Positions 16,854 through 25,433 are shown, counted from the first letter of the stretch. The stretch is DNA of 64,000 nt from Clostridium sp. UBA699 (GCA_002298915.1 DBML01000005.1:1-64000); one strand, 5' to 3'. Program-made: numbers and translations. The notes: generated by a model not told the origin, from the letters alone.

Positions 16854-18196
16854 TACTCAATCCCTCCCATAACATCAACAAGATTGTCTATCTCGGCTCT
16901 GGTCCTCTTTTCCGTGACGCAGAAAAGCAGGGATTTTTCATAGCCTGGGTAATCCTTGCCCAAATCGTATCCTCCGAGTATTCCGTTTTCAAGGAGCCCC
17001 CTGTTCACATGCTCTACCGGCATATCCGAAGCAACGACGAATTCCTTGAAGAAAGGTTTGTCGAACACTTTCCTGTACTTGCCTCTGCTTGTCATCTGAT
17101 CATAAGCATAGTGAGCTTTCTGCATGCTCTGGTATGCTACCTCCCTGAGGCCCTTCTTGCCCAGGACAGTCAGGTAGACGAGCGCTGTAAGAGCGCACAG
17201 CGCCTGGTTGGAGCAGATGTTGGAGGATGCCTTGTCTCTTCGTATATGCTGCTCCCTCGCCTGAAGCGTGAGAACGAATCCTCTCTTGCCGTCCTTGTCG
17301 GTTGTCTCCCCTACCAGTCTTCCGGGAATTTTCCTGTAGTATTTGCTTGTAGTAGCCAGGAAGCCTAGGTAAGGTCCGCCGAAGTTGAGCGCGTTGCCTA
17401 ATGACTGTCCGTCTCCTACGACTATGTCTGCTCCCTGCTCGCCCGGATTCTTAAGGATGCCGAGCGATATAGGATCAGCCGATACTACGAAAACAGACTT
17501 GTTCTCATGGGCGATTTTCCCGATCTCCTCAAGATCCTCTATTATGCCGAAGAAGTTAGGCGACTGGACTATTACTGCTGCGACGTCCTTGCTCAAGGCG
17601 TCCTTGAGCCTTGAAGCATCAGTTGCTCCGTCGTCTGAGTCTATCTCAACTACGTTGAAGTTCTTACATTCCATGTATGTTCTTAGAACAGTCCTTGTTT
17701 CAGGATGCACCGTCTTGGACACAAGCACGGTTTTCCTCTTTGTAGAGTCGATTGCCATCTGTGCAGCTTCAGCGCAGGCTGTTGCCCCGTCGTACATCGA
17801 TGCGTTTGCCACGTCCATACCAGTGAGGTCCGCTATCATGGTCTGGTATTCGAATATTGCCTGCAGCGTTCCCTGGCTTATCTCTGGCTGGTAAGGGGTA
17901 TACGCTGTGAAGAATTCCGATCTTGACACCAGGTACTTAATGACTGATGGGATGTAGTGGTCATATGCACCTGCGCCGAGGAAGCATGTAAGATCGTCTG
18001 TATTGACGTTCTTTTTTGCAAGCTTCTTTATGTGGTTCATAACTTCTATCTCCGACATGCTGCCGTTCATGTTCAGGCTTCCCTTGAAGCGAACCTCTTC
18101 AGGTATGGCTTCAAAAAGATCGTCTACGCTGCTTACGCCTATCTTTTTAAGCATCAGGTCCTGATCTTCCTTGGTCAGGGAAATATAAGGATACAT
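16853..18196 (-). CDS. gcvPA: Glycine dehydrogenase (decarboxylating) subunit 1, P-protein alpha
   Basis: N-terminal half of the split P-protein, 447 residues. Family features include CFLGAGAYDHYIPSVIKYL (about 73-91), FFTAYTPYQPEISQGTLQA (about 97-115), ANASMYDGATACAEA and GDGQSLGNALNFGGPYLGF. This half carries the fold but not the PLP lysine. The frame is open to 18226, but the ATG at 18196 is preferred, with GGAGG right before it and the gcvH stop just upstream. Forms an alpha2beta2 enzyme with GcvPB. Confidence 0.96.
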   Translation of the reverse strand: MYPYISLTKEDQDLMLKKIGVSSVDDLFEAIPEEVRFKGSLNMNGSMSEIEVMNHIKKLAKKNVNTDDLTCFLGAGAYDHYIPSVIKYLVSRSEFFTAYTPYQPEISQGTLQAIFEYQTMIADLTGMDVANASMYDGATACAEAAQMAIDSTKRKTVLVSKTVHPETRTVLRTYMECKNFNVVEIDSDDGATDASRLKDALSKDVAAVIVQSPNFFGIIEDLEEIGKIAHENKSVFVVSADPISLGILKNPGEQGADIVVGDGQSLGNALNFGGPYLGFLATTSKYYRKIPGRLVGETTDKDGKRGFVLTLQAREQHIRRDKASSNICSNQALCALTALVYLTVLGKKGLREVAYQSMQKAHYAYDQMTSRGKYRKVFDKPFFKEFVVASDMPVEHVNRGLLENGILGGYDLGKDYPGYEKSLLFCVTEKRTRAEIDNLVDVMGGIE

Positions 18197-18197
18197 A

Positions 18198-18581
18198 TTA
18201 TGCCTCCTTTGAACAGAACTCTTCATACTGCTCTGCGTTCATCATTCCTTCAAGCTCTGATTTGTCTGACAGTTCAACAGCTATCATCCATTTTTCATAA
18301 GGAGCTTCGTTTACTGAAGCCGGGTCGTCTGCAAGGTCCTCGTTAACCTCGACTACTTTGCCGCTTACAGGTATGTTAAGGTCTGATGCTGCCTTTACGG
18401 ATTCTACTACTCCGAAGGAATCGTCCTTTGAGAACTCAGTGTCGACCTCAGGAAGCTCTACAAAAACTATGTCGCCAAGCGATGACTGTGCGAAATCTGT
18501 AATTCCGATGTATGCTTTGTCTCCTTCAACCTTTACCCATTCGTGATCTCCGCTGTAAAATAACCCTTTAACTACTTCCAT
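18198..18581 (-). CDS. gcvH: Glycine cleavage H-protein
   Basis: A 127-residue lipoyl carrier that shuttles the aminomethyl group between P-, T- and L-proteins. The lipoylation lysine is K63 in GVVESVKAASD, and the preceding DHEWVKVEGDKAYIGITDFA is the family signature. The gene is preceded by AAGGAGGAAA and a 60-base AT-rich gap after gcvT that could hold a secondary promoter, which would suit the need for excess H-protein; no strong consensus is visible there. Confidence 0.96.
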   Translation of the reverse strand: MEVVKGLFYSGDHEWVKVEGDKAYIGITDFAQSSLGDIVFVELPEVDTEFSKDDSFGVVESVKAASDLNIPVSGKVVEVNEDLADDPASVNEAPYEKWMIAVELSDKSELEGMMNAEQYEEFCSKEA

Positions 18582-18641
18582 TTTAATTTCCTCCTTATTA
18601 TTTCATAATTTATATTTATTATATTATATGTTATTTTAACC

Positions 18642-19748
18642 CTATTTGCTGTAGTTCTTTTTGTAGAATGTCTTCTTTATGATTTCAGCAGGCACGAACT
18701 TGTTCCTTACCTTTATCAGAATTTCCGATCCCAGCTCGCTGTAGGCTGCATCGATCAGGGCGAGTCCGATGTTCTTCTTGAGCGTTGGAGATGCGTAGCC
18801 TGTTGTGACGACACCTATAAGCTTGTCACCTGAATACACCTCGTAGCCGTGTCTCGGGATGGATTTCTCCTTCATTTCGAAGCCTACGGTCTTCCTCTTG
18901 AGCCCCTCAGCTTTCTGTTTTACAAGAGCATCCTTTCCTATGAAGTTCGCCTTGTCAAGCTTAACTGCAAAGCCCACTCCGGCTTCAAGCGGCGATATAT
19001 CCTTTGAGAGCTCGTTTCCGTAAAGCGGAAGAGCTGCCTCGAACCTCAATGTATCCCTTGCTCCGAGTCCGATCGGCTTGAGCCCGTCAGCCTTGCCTGC
19101 TTCGAGTATCTCGTCCCACAGCTTGACCACCCCAACGTTGTCAGTGTATATCTCGAAGCCGTCTTCACCTGTGTAGCCTGTTCTGGAAACGAGGCACTTG
19201 ACTCCGAGTATGTCGACACCGTCTTCAAAGTGGAAGAACTTTATCTTGCTAAGGTCTGTCTTTGTAAGCTTCTGGAGTATTTCTTCAGCCTTAGGCCCCT
19301 GCAGCGCAAGCTGTGCCACTTTGCCGGATATGTTTTCAAGGCTTACATCGAAGCTGCCTTTGTTTTCGTTCATCCACTCGAAATCCTTGTCGATGTTGCC
19401 TGCGTTGATTACGAGAAGATAATGGTTTTCATTGTATTTGTAGACAAGCAGGTCGTCAACCGTTCCTCCGTCGGGATAGCACATCAGGCAGTACATGGCC
19501 TGGCTGTTTACAAGAGCCGCGGCATCGTTAGTGACCAGGTTCTGCACGAAGGCGAAGGCATCCTTTCCTGTTACGTCAACCTCTCCCATGTGCGATACGT
19601 CGAAGAGCCCTGCAGCGTTCCTCACAGCTTCATGCTCCGGGATTATACCTTCGAACTGCACTGGCAGTTCCCATCCTGCGAAATCGATTACTTTTCCGCC
19701 GTATTTTGCGTAGCTGTTTACCAAGGGTGTTTTCTTTAATTGATCCAT
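18642..19748 (-). CDS. gcvT: Aminomethyltransferase (glycine cleavage T-protein)
   Basis: GcvT releases ammonia from aminomethyl-GcvH and makes 5,10-methylene-THF. The 368-residue product shows FDVSHMGEVDVTGKDAFAFV (about 48-67), the folate-site RTGYTGEDGFEIY (about 192-204), LGARDTLRFEAALPLYGNEL (about 229-248) and TTGYASPTLKKNIGLALID near the end. The open frame runs upstream to 19880 through the riboswitch, but GGAGG precedes the ATG at 19748 and homology starts there. First gene of the glycine/formate operon. Confidence 0.96.
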   Translation of the reverse strand: MDQLKKTPLVNSYAKYGGKVIDFAGWELPVQFEGIIPEHEAVRNAAGLFDVSHMGEVDVTGKDAFAFVQNLVTNDAAALVNSQAMYCLMCYPDGGTVDDLLVYKYNENHYLLVINAGNIDKDFEWMNENKGSFDVSLENISGKVAQLALQGPKAEEILQKLTKTDLSKIKFFHFEDGVDILGVKCLVSRTGYTGEDGFEIYTDNVGVVKLWDEILEAGKADGLKPIGLGARDTLRFEAALPLYGNELSKDISPLEAGVGFAVKLDKANFIGKDALVKQKAEGLKRKTVGFEMKEKSIPRHGYEVYSGDKLIGVVTTGYASPTLKKNIGLALIDAAYSELGSEILIKVRNKFVPAEIIKKTFYKKNYSK

Positions 19749-19780
19749 GTTGATTCCTCCTAAAATTATTTTTGAGAACA

Positions 19781-19825
19781 TAAAAAGGACAGATGCGTGA
19801 AAAAATAAATTCACACCACTGTCCT
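19781..19825 (-). terminator. Riboswitch-controlled terminator in front of gcvT
   Basis: Stem AGGACAG / CTGTCCT extended by TGTGAA / TTCACG around an AT-rich loop, followed by five T residues, 33 bases before the gcvT start. Its 5' arm overlaps the presumed P1 strand of the second glycine aptamer (CAGAGG), so ligand binding should block it, i.e. glycine turns the operon on. Confidence 0.82.
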
Positions 19826-20000
19826 CTGTCGTTTTACCTGAGAGCTTTGATATCAATATCTTACACCGCCGGTTCTGCATTTAAGCAGATTTTCAGAGTC
19901 TTGTCCCGCAGCGCTTCATTTACCTGAGAGCTTCTGGTGCAGTTTGTGGGGCTGCAGCATTTCTCCTTCGGTTAACCATAGTTATCTCACGTTGCGTTCA
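19820..20000 (-). promoter_or_regulatory. Tandem glycine riboswitch
   Basis: Two glycine aptamers in series. Each shows the conserved CTCTCAGGTAAA core (minus strand, at 19930-19919 and 19844-19833). The first has ACCGAAGGAG (19972-19963) and a closing stem CGCAACG / CGCTGCG with one mismatch; the second has ACCGGCGG and a closing stem CTCTG / CAGAG. The arrangement matches the gcvT leaders of Bacillus and Vibrio. It lies directly upstream of gcvT and ends in an intrinsic terminator, consistent with a transcriptional ON switch. Confidence 0.93.
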
Positions 20001-20039
20001 TCCAATCTGATATTCAGTTGTCGTTCTTCACATGTGAAT

Positions 20040-20068
20040 AGTATAAATCCAAACGGCGCCGAAATCAA
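20040..20068 (-). promoter_or_regulatory. Promoter of the glycine/formate operon
   Basis: Minus-strand TTGATT (20068-20063), 17-bp spacer, TATACT (20045-20040). Transcription would start near 20033, about 35 bases before the first glycine aptamer. The remaining part of this gap (20069-20183) shows nothing else recognisable. Confidence 0.75.
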
Positions 20069-20181
20069 TAATAATCTGAAAATTAACATACTTTTTTTGA
20101 GAACTTCCATTTGCAAGCTTGTTAAAGACTCGCCGTCAAGGAGCTTCAAGCCGCCAAACCGGCCTCGGAGGTGCCTTTGCG

Positions 20182-20223
20182 ATAAAAAAAGCCCAACCGG
20201 AACAAATCCGGCCAGGCTTTTTT
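20182..20223 (-). terminator. Bidirectional terminator after the deformylase gene
   Basis: AAAAAAGCC and CCGG pair with CCGG and GGCTTTTTT across two small internal loops, giving runs of A and T on both sides. It separates the deformylase-led genes from the gcv promoter. Confidence 0.8.
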
Positions 20224-20293
20224 GACGATTTCATGCGCGCTTCCTTCACAAGCTCGTCTTTTTTTCCAATTATTTCAACGAGAGCAGTTCAGC

Positions 20294-20797
20294 TTAGAAG
20301 CATCCCGACTTGTCCCTGTTTATCCTGAAAGCCCTGCTGTCAACCGCTCTCTGCACCGACAGTATCCCGTCGAGGTGGTCGTACTCATGCTGTATCAGCT
20401 CAGCAAGATCGCCTTCGAAGTCGACATAGCATTCCTGACCGTCCAGGTCCCTGTAAATAACCCTGCAAGACCTGTACCTTTCCAGCTTCACCTCGAGCCC
20501 GGGAAAGCTCATGCAGTCGTCCCACATCTCGAACTTCTCCCCGTCAGTGAACTCAAGAACAGGGTTGATGAACGCGATGGATTTACCGTCGAAGTTCATG
20601 TAGATGATCCTGAAGGGCTCGTCTATCTGGGGGGCTGCTATCGCCCTTCCGAACCCGTATTTCCTCCTGAATTCCATCATGGTGTCATGAAGGTCTTCAA
20701 CGATCCTTTTCGCCTTTGCCAGTTCCCCTTCGCCGATCTCGCTGCACACCTTGTACAGGTTCTCGTTCCCCAGCAGGAGTATTTCCTTTACAGCCAT
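20294..20797 (-). CDS. def: Peptide deformylase-like protein
   Basis: A 167-residue protein of the iron/zinc peptide deformylase family, which removes formyl from nascent N-terminal methionine. Motif I is GRAIAAPQ (about 51-58), motif III is QHEYDHLDG with the metal-binding His pair, both intact. Motif II, normally EGCLS, reads DDCMS here, keeping the metal cysteine but changing the two preceding residues. It may be a divergent deformylase or a specialised paralogue; a canonical copy could exist elsewhere. It follows the GyrI-like gene on the same strand by 16 bases. Confidence 0.8.
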   Translation of the reverse strand: MAVKEILLLGNENLYKVCSEIGEGELAKAKRIVEDLHDTMMEFRRKYGFGRAIAAPQIDEPFRIIYMNFDGKSIAFINPVLEFTDGEKFEMWDDCMSFPGLEVKLERYRSCRVIYRDLDGQECYVDFEGDLAELIQHEYDHLDGILSVQRAVDSRAFRINRDKSGCF

Positions 20798-20813
20798 TTT
20801 GTCCCCTCTTTCC

Positions 20814-21437
20814 TCACTTGTTTCTCACCTTTATCCTCAGAACGGTCTTGAGCTTTTCCGGCTCTGTTTTCCTGACGTCGGAGATGTATATCTCCCTGTG
20901 CCTCATCTCGGTCCTCTCCAGACCGTTCTCTTCGCAGAACTCCTCCATCCGCCTGAAGCTCTCAGGCTCGCTGTCGTAGCTGCCGACGTGCATCATCTGG
21001 ACGCAGTTTCCATCCTCAAGCTCCCCGAAGCGCAGCTTCTCAAGGAGCGGATGGTACTTCTTCTTCCTGACCTTTTCTAACGTGTCCCTGACAAGCTGCT
21101 CTGTGACGAATTCTGGCTGCCTTATCATAATCGTGTAAATGAGCCTGCTTTTGTCCAGCACTTTTCCTGCTCCTTCGCTGACGTCCAGGTCCCAGACCCC
21201 CTCCAGGGGGAAAACGGTGTAGTCGTAGTAGCCTTCCGGAGTCTTTCCCGATTTCGGCAACATCTTCAGTGCATAGGCTGCGGAGTAGAGCACACCTACC
21301 GCCTCCGAAAACTCCTCCCCGTTCGGGTCGCCCCTTCCGTCCAGCATGAGGAACTTCATAGCCGGAACCCTGACCGTCTCAGGTTTGTCTTTTGGAAGGT
21401 AGAGCTTCTTGTCGTTCTTCCTCCATTCGTACTTCAT
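20814..21437 (-). CDS. GyrI-like small-molecule-binding domain protein
   Basis: A 207-residue cytosolic protein resembling the stand-alone GyrI-like (SOUL/BmrR effector) family. The start KYEWRKNDKKLYLPKDKPE with VRVPAMKFLMLDGRGDPNGE (about 22-41), PLEGVWDL and HVGSYDSEPESFRRMEEF (about 150-167) are typical of this family in Firmicutes. Such proteins bind or hydrolyse small hydrophobic compounds; no ligand can be named. Four bases from the transglycosylase gene upstream, hence probably co-transcribed. Confidence 0.75.
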   Translation of the reverse strand: MKYEWRKNDKKLYLPKDKPETVRVPAMKFLMLDGRGDPNGEEFSEAVGVLYSAAYALKMLPKSGKTPEGYYDYTVFPLEGVWDLDVSEGAGKVLDKSRLIYTIMIRQPEFVTEQLVRDTLEKVRKKKYHPLLEKLRFGELEDGNCVQMMHVGSYDSEPESFRRMEEFCEENGLERTEMRHREIYISDVRKTEPEKLKTVLRIKVRNK

Positions 21438-21440
21438 TGT

Positions 21441-22106
21441 TTACTCCTCCTTCGTTCCCAGGTTTTCGCAGAGCCTGCTCAGCATGTTGAGCTGAATGTA
21501 TGCAAGGTACGTGTTCACGTCGGCCTCGCTGAGTTCCGAAGCCGATGCAGCGGAGCTTTCCGAAACGCCTGAAGCTTTGGCCCTGACCAAGGAATCCGCA
21601 GGATAGCTGCAGTCTCCCTGCAGGCTTGTCTTAATTCTGCTTATGTAGTTCTGTGTCTCCTTGAAAGGCGGCACTCCGCCGTACTTGTCCACGTTGCCCG
21701 GCCCCGCGTTGTAAGCCGCCAGCGCAAGGTCAACATCCCCTCCGTACTTCTTAAGCAGGCCCGAAAGGTACTTGGCTCCGCCGTTTATGTTCTGTTCAGG
21801 ATCGAAAACGTCTGCAACGCCGAGCGATTTCGCAGTTTCAGGCATGAGCTGCATGACACCGGAAGCCCCGCAGCTTGAAACGGCCTTGGGGTTGAAGTCC
21901 GATTCCGCCTGGGCCACGGACTTCAATAAATTTTCAGGCACGCCCCAGCGTTCCGAAGCCTCCTTGAATATCTTCTCCATGCTTTTGCTTCCGCTGTTCT
22001 TCACGGCAGACTGCAGCGCTGAGCCGAAGGTCCCGTCTGCCTTGCTGCTCCTCACAGAACTTTTATTGTTTGCTTCGCTGTTTGCTGAATGTACGTTTCT
22101 TATCAT
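21441..22106 (-). CDS. Lytic transglycosylase (SLT domain)
   Basis: A 221-residue peptidoglycan lytic transglycosylase. The SLT domain starts near residue 48: ERWGVPENLLKSVAQAESDF contains the catalytic glutamate, followed by GASGVMQLMPETAKSLGV, NINGGAKYLSGLLKKYGG and LALAAYNAGPGNVDKYGG, all signatures of the family. There is no clear signal peptide; the N-terminus is serine- and asparagine-rich. Clostridial proteins of this form often depend on flagellar-type or unusual export, or act on lysis; the route here is unknown. Confidence 0.88.
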   Translation of the reverse strand: MIRNVHSANSEANNKSSVRSSKADGTFGSALQSAVKNSGSKSMEKIFKEASERWGVPENLLKSVAQAESDFNPKAVSSCGASGVMQLMPETAKSLGVADVFDPEQNINGGAKYLSGLLKKYGGDVDLALAAYNAGPGNVDKYGGVPPFKETQNYISRIKTSLQGDCSYPADSLVRAKASGVSESSAASASELSEADVNTYLAYIQLNMLSRLCENLGTKEE

Positions 22107-22192
22107 GACTTTTCTCCTTAAATATTTCTACCACCATTCTAATTCGACACCAGGCTTCGCTTTCCTTCAACTTGTTCAAAAATACAGAATAT

Positions 22193-22223
22193 TTGTACCC
22201 AATATCGAAAATTATGCTATAAT
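22193..22223 (+). promoter_or_regulatory. Promoter for the YbaK-like gene
   Basis: TTGTAC (22193-22198), 19-bp spacer, TATAAT (22218-22223) with an extended -10 TG. Located about 40 bases before the ATG. Confidence 0.55.
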
Positions 22224-22264
22224 ATAAATCAAACATTATTTCTACTCGATTTTAGGAGGAAGCT

Positions 22265-22744
22265 ATGTCGGAAAGTCTGAGTAATAGTGCCAAGCGCGTC
22301 CAGAACGCACTTAACGAGCATAATCTTGAATTGGAAGTTGTGGAGCTGCCAGAGTCAGCAAGAACATCGCAGGAAGCTGCTGATGCGATAGGCTGTGAGG
22401 TTTCACAGATTGCAAAGTCGCTGATTTTCAGGGGAAAGGAATCGGATACGCCTATACTGGTGATTGCTAGCGGGGACAACAAGGTGAACGAGAGGAAGCT
22501 GAAGGCTGCAGTTGACGAAAAGGTTGAAAAGCCTGATGACGATTACGTGTACGAGGAAACTGGTTTCGCCGCAGGGGGTATACCGCCTGTGGGTCACAAA
22601 GAAGACATCGTAACTTATATAGACGAAGATCTCATGGAGCAAAAGGTTATCTGGGCTGCGGCCGGCACGCCGAATACCGTATTTTGCATCACGCCTCAGG
22701 ATCTCCTTGAGATAACGAACGGTGAGATAATCGACGTAAAATAA
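22265..22744 (+). CDS. YbaK/EbsC-type aminoacyl-tRNA editing protein
   Basis: A 159-residue single-domain protein of the YbaK/ProX family, which hydrolyses mischarged tRNAs such as Cys- or Ala-tRNA(Pro). It shows SQIAKSLIFRG (about 46-56) with the family lysine, then VIASGDNKVNERKL and the GFAAGGIPPVGHKE loop (about 100-113). AGGAGGAAG precedes the ATG. Single gene with its own promoter and terminator. Which tRNA it edits cannot be read from the sequence. Confidence 0.88.
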   Translation: MSESLSNSAKRVQNALNEHNLELEVVELPESARTSQEAADAIGCEVSQIAKSLIFRGKESDTPILVIASGDNKVNERKLKAAVDEKVEKPDDDYVYEETGFAAGGIPPVGHKEDIVTYIDEDLMEQKVIWAAAGTPNTVFCITPQDLLEITNGEIIDVK

Positions 22745-22772
22745 AAGAGGAGTGAATGAACACTCCTCTTTG
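22744..22772. terminator. Bidirectional terminator between convergent genes
   Basis: Perfect 11-bp stem AAAGAGGAGTG (22744-22754) / CACTCCTCTTT (22761-22771), directly after the YbaK-like stop and before the convergent cupin gene. Confidence 0.8.
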
Positions 22773-22785
22773 TTGACTCTCTCTG

Positions 22786-23133
22786 TTACAGGTCTCCTTC
22801 TTCAGGGACAATGCATATGAACCTGAACTTCCCCTCTCCAACGTTTGAGAACTGGTGGATGGAGTTCTCAGGGACATAGGCGTAGGAACCTGCCTCGACG
22901 ACATGTACGTCACCGTCAAGGTAAAGCTCGCCCTTGCCTTCAAGGATATAGTTCACGTGGTACCAAGGGTGCGCGTGTTTAGGTGTATGGCCGCCCTCGC
23001 CCATCTCAAAGATACGCATAACGTGGCCCTTCCAGCCCTCCTTTGGTGTAACGAGGGACTTCTTCACAACATCCTTGATTCCTTCGCCATGCATTTCGAC
23101 CCCTTTAAAGTCTCTTTCATGAAAAACTGCCAT
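22786..23133 (-). CDS. Cupin-domain protein
   Basis: A 115-residue single-cupin protein. The two cupin motifs are visible: GHTPKHAHPWYHVNYILEGKG (metal-binding histidines, about residues 47-67) and PENSIHQFSNVGEGKFRFI (about 87-105). Such small cupins bind a metal and serve as sensors, isomerases or dioxygenase-like enzymes; no substrate can be inferred. The ATG at 23133 has GGAGGTG upstream; an earlier start at 23163 would add ten residues without support. Confidence 0.82.
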   Translation of the reverse strand: MAVFHERDFKGVEMHGEGIKDVVKKSLVTPKEGWKGHVMRIFEMGEGGHTPKHAHPWYHVNYILEGKGELYLDGDVHVVEAGSYAYVPENSIHQFSNVGEGKFRFICIVPEEGDL

Positions 23134-23348
23134 ATTGAGCACCTCCGCATAATTTTCTAACATAATATATATTATACCATAAAAACAACCTTATATGATG
23201 TTCTATATAATATGATTATATCGTAAATTCGTGTAGTATATTTTACGTAATTTTGCGTTTTGGTCTATTATATTTGTCAAAGATAGTGTACAATGATAAA
23301 TAGTTATGTTATTAACAAACATACAAAATTCTTTAGGAGGTATTTTAA

Positions 23349-24422
23349 ATGCAAAAAAAGTTGTTCATACCAGGTCCTGTTGATGTAACACCAGATGTCC
23401 TTGAAAAAATGGCTACACCTATGATGGGCCACAGAAGCAAGGAAGCATCCGCGCTTCAGAGGGGCATCAGCGACAAGCTGAGAAAGGTTTTCAACACTAA
23501 GGAAGAGATACTGCTTTCAACTTCTTCAGGAAGCGGCCTCATGGAGGGCGCAGTCAGATCCTGTACAGCAAAGAGAGCTGCGGTGTTTTCAGTGGGAGCG
23601 TTCGGAAATAGATGGTATGAGATGGCTACAGCAAACAACGTTCCTGCAGACAAGTTCGAGGTCGAGTGGGGAACCCCTACTACTCCTGAGCTTGTAGACA
23701 AGACCCTGGCTACAGGAAAATACGACCTTATAACTATAACACACAACGAAACTTCAACAGGCATAATGAATCCTGTGGAGGAGATCGCTGAAGTGATGAA
23801 GAAATACCCTGAAGTTGTTTACTGCCTCGACACCGTTAGCTCCATGGGCGGAACAAACATAGAGGTTGACAAGCTCGGGGTCGACATATGCATAACCTCG
23901 ACACAGAAGGCCTTCGCACTCCCTCCAGGAATGTCGATGTGCTCTATGTCGCAGAAGGCTGTTGAAAGAGCGAAGACTATCCCTCACAGAGGACTTTACT
24001 TCGATTTGCTCGCCCTCTACGACTACATCCAGAAAAAGGATTACCAGTACCCTTCGACTCCATCGCTTTCACACATGTTCGCGCTTGACTACCAGCTTGA
24101 CAAGATGCTTGCCGAAGGCCTTGACAACAGATACAGAAGGCACCTTGAATGCGCAGAGCTCGTAAGAGGCTGGGCAAGGGAGTACTTCGAGATATTCACC
24201 CAGGAAGGCTACCTCTCGAACACCCTCACTGTTATCAAGAACACGAAGGGCTTCAGCGTTGGAGACCTGAACAAGGAGCTCGGAAACAGAGGCTATGCGA
24301 TATCGAACGGCTACGGAAAGCTCAAAGAGAACACCTTCAGGATAGCTCACATGGCAGAATGCTCGAAGGAAGGCCTCAACGCCCTTCTAAGAGAAATCGA
24401 AGACATACTCGGCTTGAAATAA
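23349..24422 (+). CDS. Class V aminotransferase (serine-pyruvate / alanine-glyoxylate type)
   Basis: A 357-residue PLP enzyme of fold type I, class V. The N-terminus LFIPGPVDVTPDVLEKM and MMGHRSKEASALQ are typical of serine-pyruvate/alanine-glyoxylate aminotransferases; the PLP lysine is in CITSTQKAFALPPGMS (about 178-193), and DTVSSMGG (about 160-167) contains the cofactor-pairing Asp. Followed by serA and a DUF1015 gene, so it probably transaminates phosphohydroxypyruvate or hydroxypyruvate in serine synthesis rather than glyoxylate, but a glyoxylate-to-glycine role is possible next to the glycine operon. TAGGAGG precedes the ATG. The 215-base gap upstream is very AT-rich with several weak promoter-like boxes and no clear winner. 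Confidence 0.88.
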   Translation: MQKKLFIPGPVDVTPDVLEKMATPMMGHRSKEASALQRGISDKLRKVFNTKEEILLSTSSGSGLMEGAVRSCTAKRAAVFSVGAFGNRWYEMATANNVPADKFEVEWGTPTTPELVDKTLATGKYDLITITHNETSTGIMNPVEEIAEVMKKYPEVVYCLDTVSSMGGTNIEVDKLGVDICITSTQKAFALPPGMSMCSMSQKAVERAKTIPHRGLYFDLLALYDYIQKKDYQYPSTPSLSHMFALDYQLDKMLAEGLDNRYRRHLECAELVRGWAREYFEIFTQEGYLSNTLTVIKNTKGFSVGDLNKELGNRGYAISNGYGKLKENTFRIAHMAECSKEGLNALLREIEDILGLK

Positions 24423-24448
24423 GCTGTTAAGTTTAGGAGGACTGTACA

Positions 24449-25351
24449 ATGGTTAGAATACTTGCCTCAGACGGCATAGACAAATCGGCAGCTGCCAAGC
24501 TGCGTGAAGCGGGCTTCGAGCTCGTGGAGCAGTTTTACGAACCTGAGCAGCTGGGCGAAGAGCTCAAGAATTACGACGTCCTCGTTGTAAGGTCTGCTAC
24601 AAAGGTAAGAAAGCCTGTAATAGACGCCGCCGTTGAAGGCGGAAGGCTCAAGCTCGTCATACGCGCCGGCGTTGGTGTCGACAACATAGATGTGGCCTAC
24701 GCCATGGAAAACGGCATCAAGGTCACGAACACGCCGAACTCAAGCAGCGCTTCTGTGGCAGAGCTCGCCCTGGCGCACATGTTCTCGCTTGCAAGGTTCA
24801 TTGCAGCAGCAAACGTAACCATGAGGGAAGGCAAATGGGAAAAGAAGAAATACAAGGGCATAGAGCTTTCAGGCAAGACCCTTGGACTTGTAGGCTTCGG
24901 AAGGATATCCAGGGAATTGGCCAAGAGAGCGGAAGCCCTTGGCATGACGGTTCTCTACACTGACATCATCGGAGAAGCCCAGAACTGCACCTACGAGTTC
25001 TGCCAGTTCGCAGACGTGCTCAAGCGTTCTGACTTCGTCTCCCTCCACATCCCTTTCACTGGAAAGCCTGTGATCGGCGAGGACGAGATAGGCATGATGA
25101 AGGACGGCGCATACCTGATCAACTGCGCAAGGGGTGGGGTTGTTTCCGAAATGGCTCTCCTGGACGCGCTCAACTCGGGAAAGCTTGCCGGAGCAGGAAT
25201 CGATGTCTTCGAGGAAGAGCCTTCAAAGAACATGACGCTCATAAACCACCCGAACGTCTCTGTAACGCCTCACATTGGCGCTTCGACCTCTGAAGCCCAG
25301 AAGAGAATAGGCGAAGAGACCGTAAGCATAATCTGCGAGTTCTTTAGTTAA
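24449..25351 (+). CDS. serA: D-3-phosphoglycerate dehydrogenase, short form
   Basis: A 300-residue NAD-dependent 2-hydroxyacid dehydrogenase. It has the NAD-binding GLVGFGRISRELAKRAEALG (about 149-168), catalytic Arg in NCARGGVVSE (about 226-235), Glu in FEEEPS and His in TPHIGAST (about 273-280). The protein stops right after the catalytic domain, so it lacks the ACT regulatory domain and should be insensitive to that kind of serine feedback. Between the aminotransferase and DUF1015 genes, which supports a role in serine synthesis. Confidence 0.9.
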   Translation: MVRILASDGIDKSAAAKLREAGFELVEQFYEPEQLGEELKNYDVLVVRSATKVRKPVIDAAVEGGRLKLVIRAGVGVDNIDVAYAMENGIKVTNTPNSSSASVAELALAHMFSLARFIAAANVTMREGKWEKKKYKGIELSGKTLGLVGFGRISRELAKRAEALGMTVLYTDIIGEAQNCTYEFCQFADVLKRSDFVSLHIPFTGKPVIGEDEIGMMKDGAYLINCARGGVVSEMALLDALNSGKLAGAGIDVFEEEPSKNMTLINHPNVSVTPHIGASTSEAQKRIGEETVSIICEFFS

Positions 25352-25433
25352 ACATTTGTAACCGGCAGTCGAATGACGTACTGCCGGTTACATTAAAGAT
25401 ATTATCAATCATATACTGGAAGGGGTATTAATT

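Noticed and set aside
18642..19880. Longer GcvT starting at 19880
   Set aside because: The extra 44 residues would be translated from the glycine riboswitch and terminator; the ATG at 19748 has GGAGG and fits the family.
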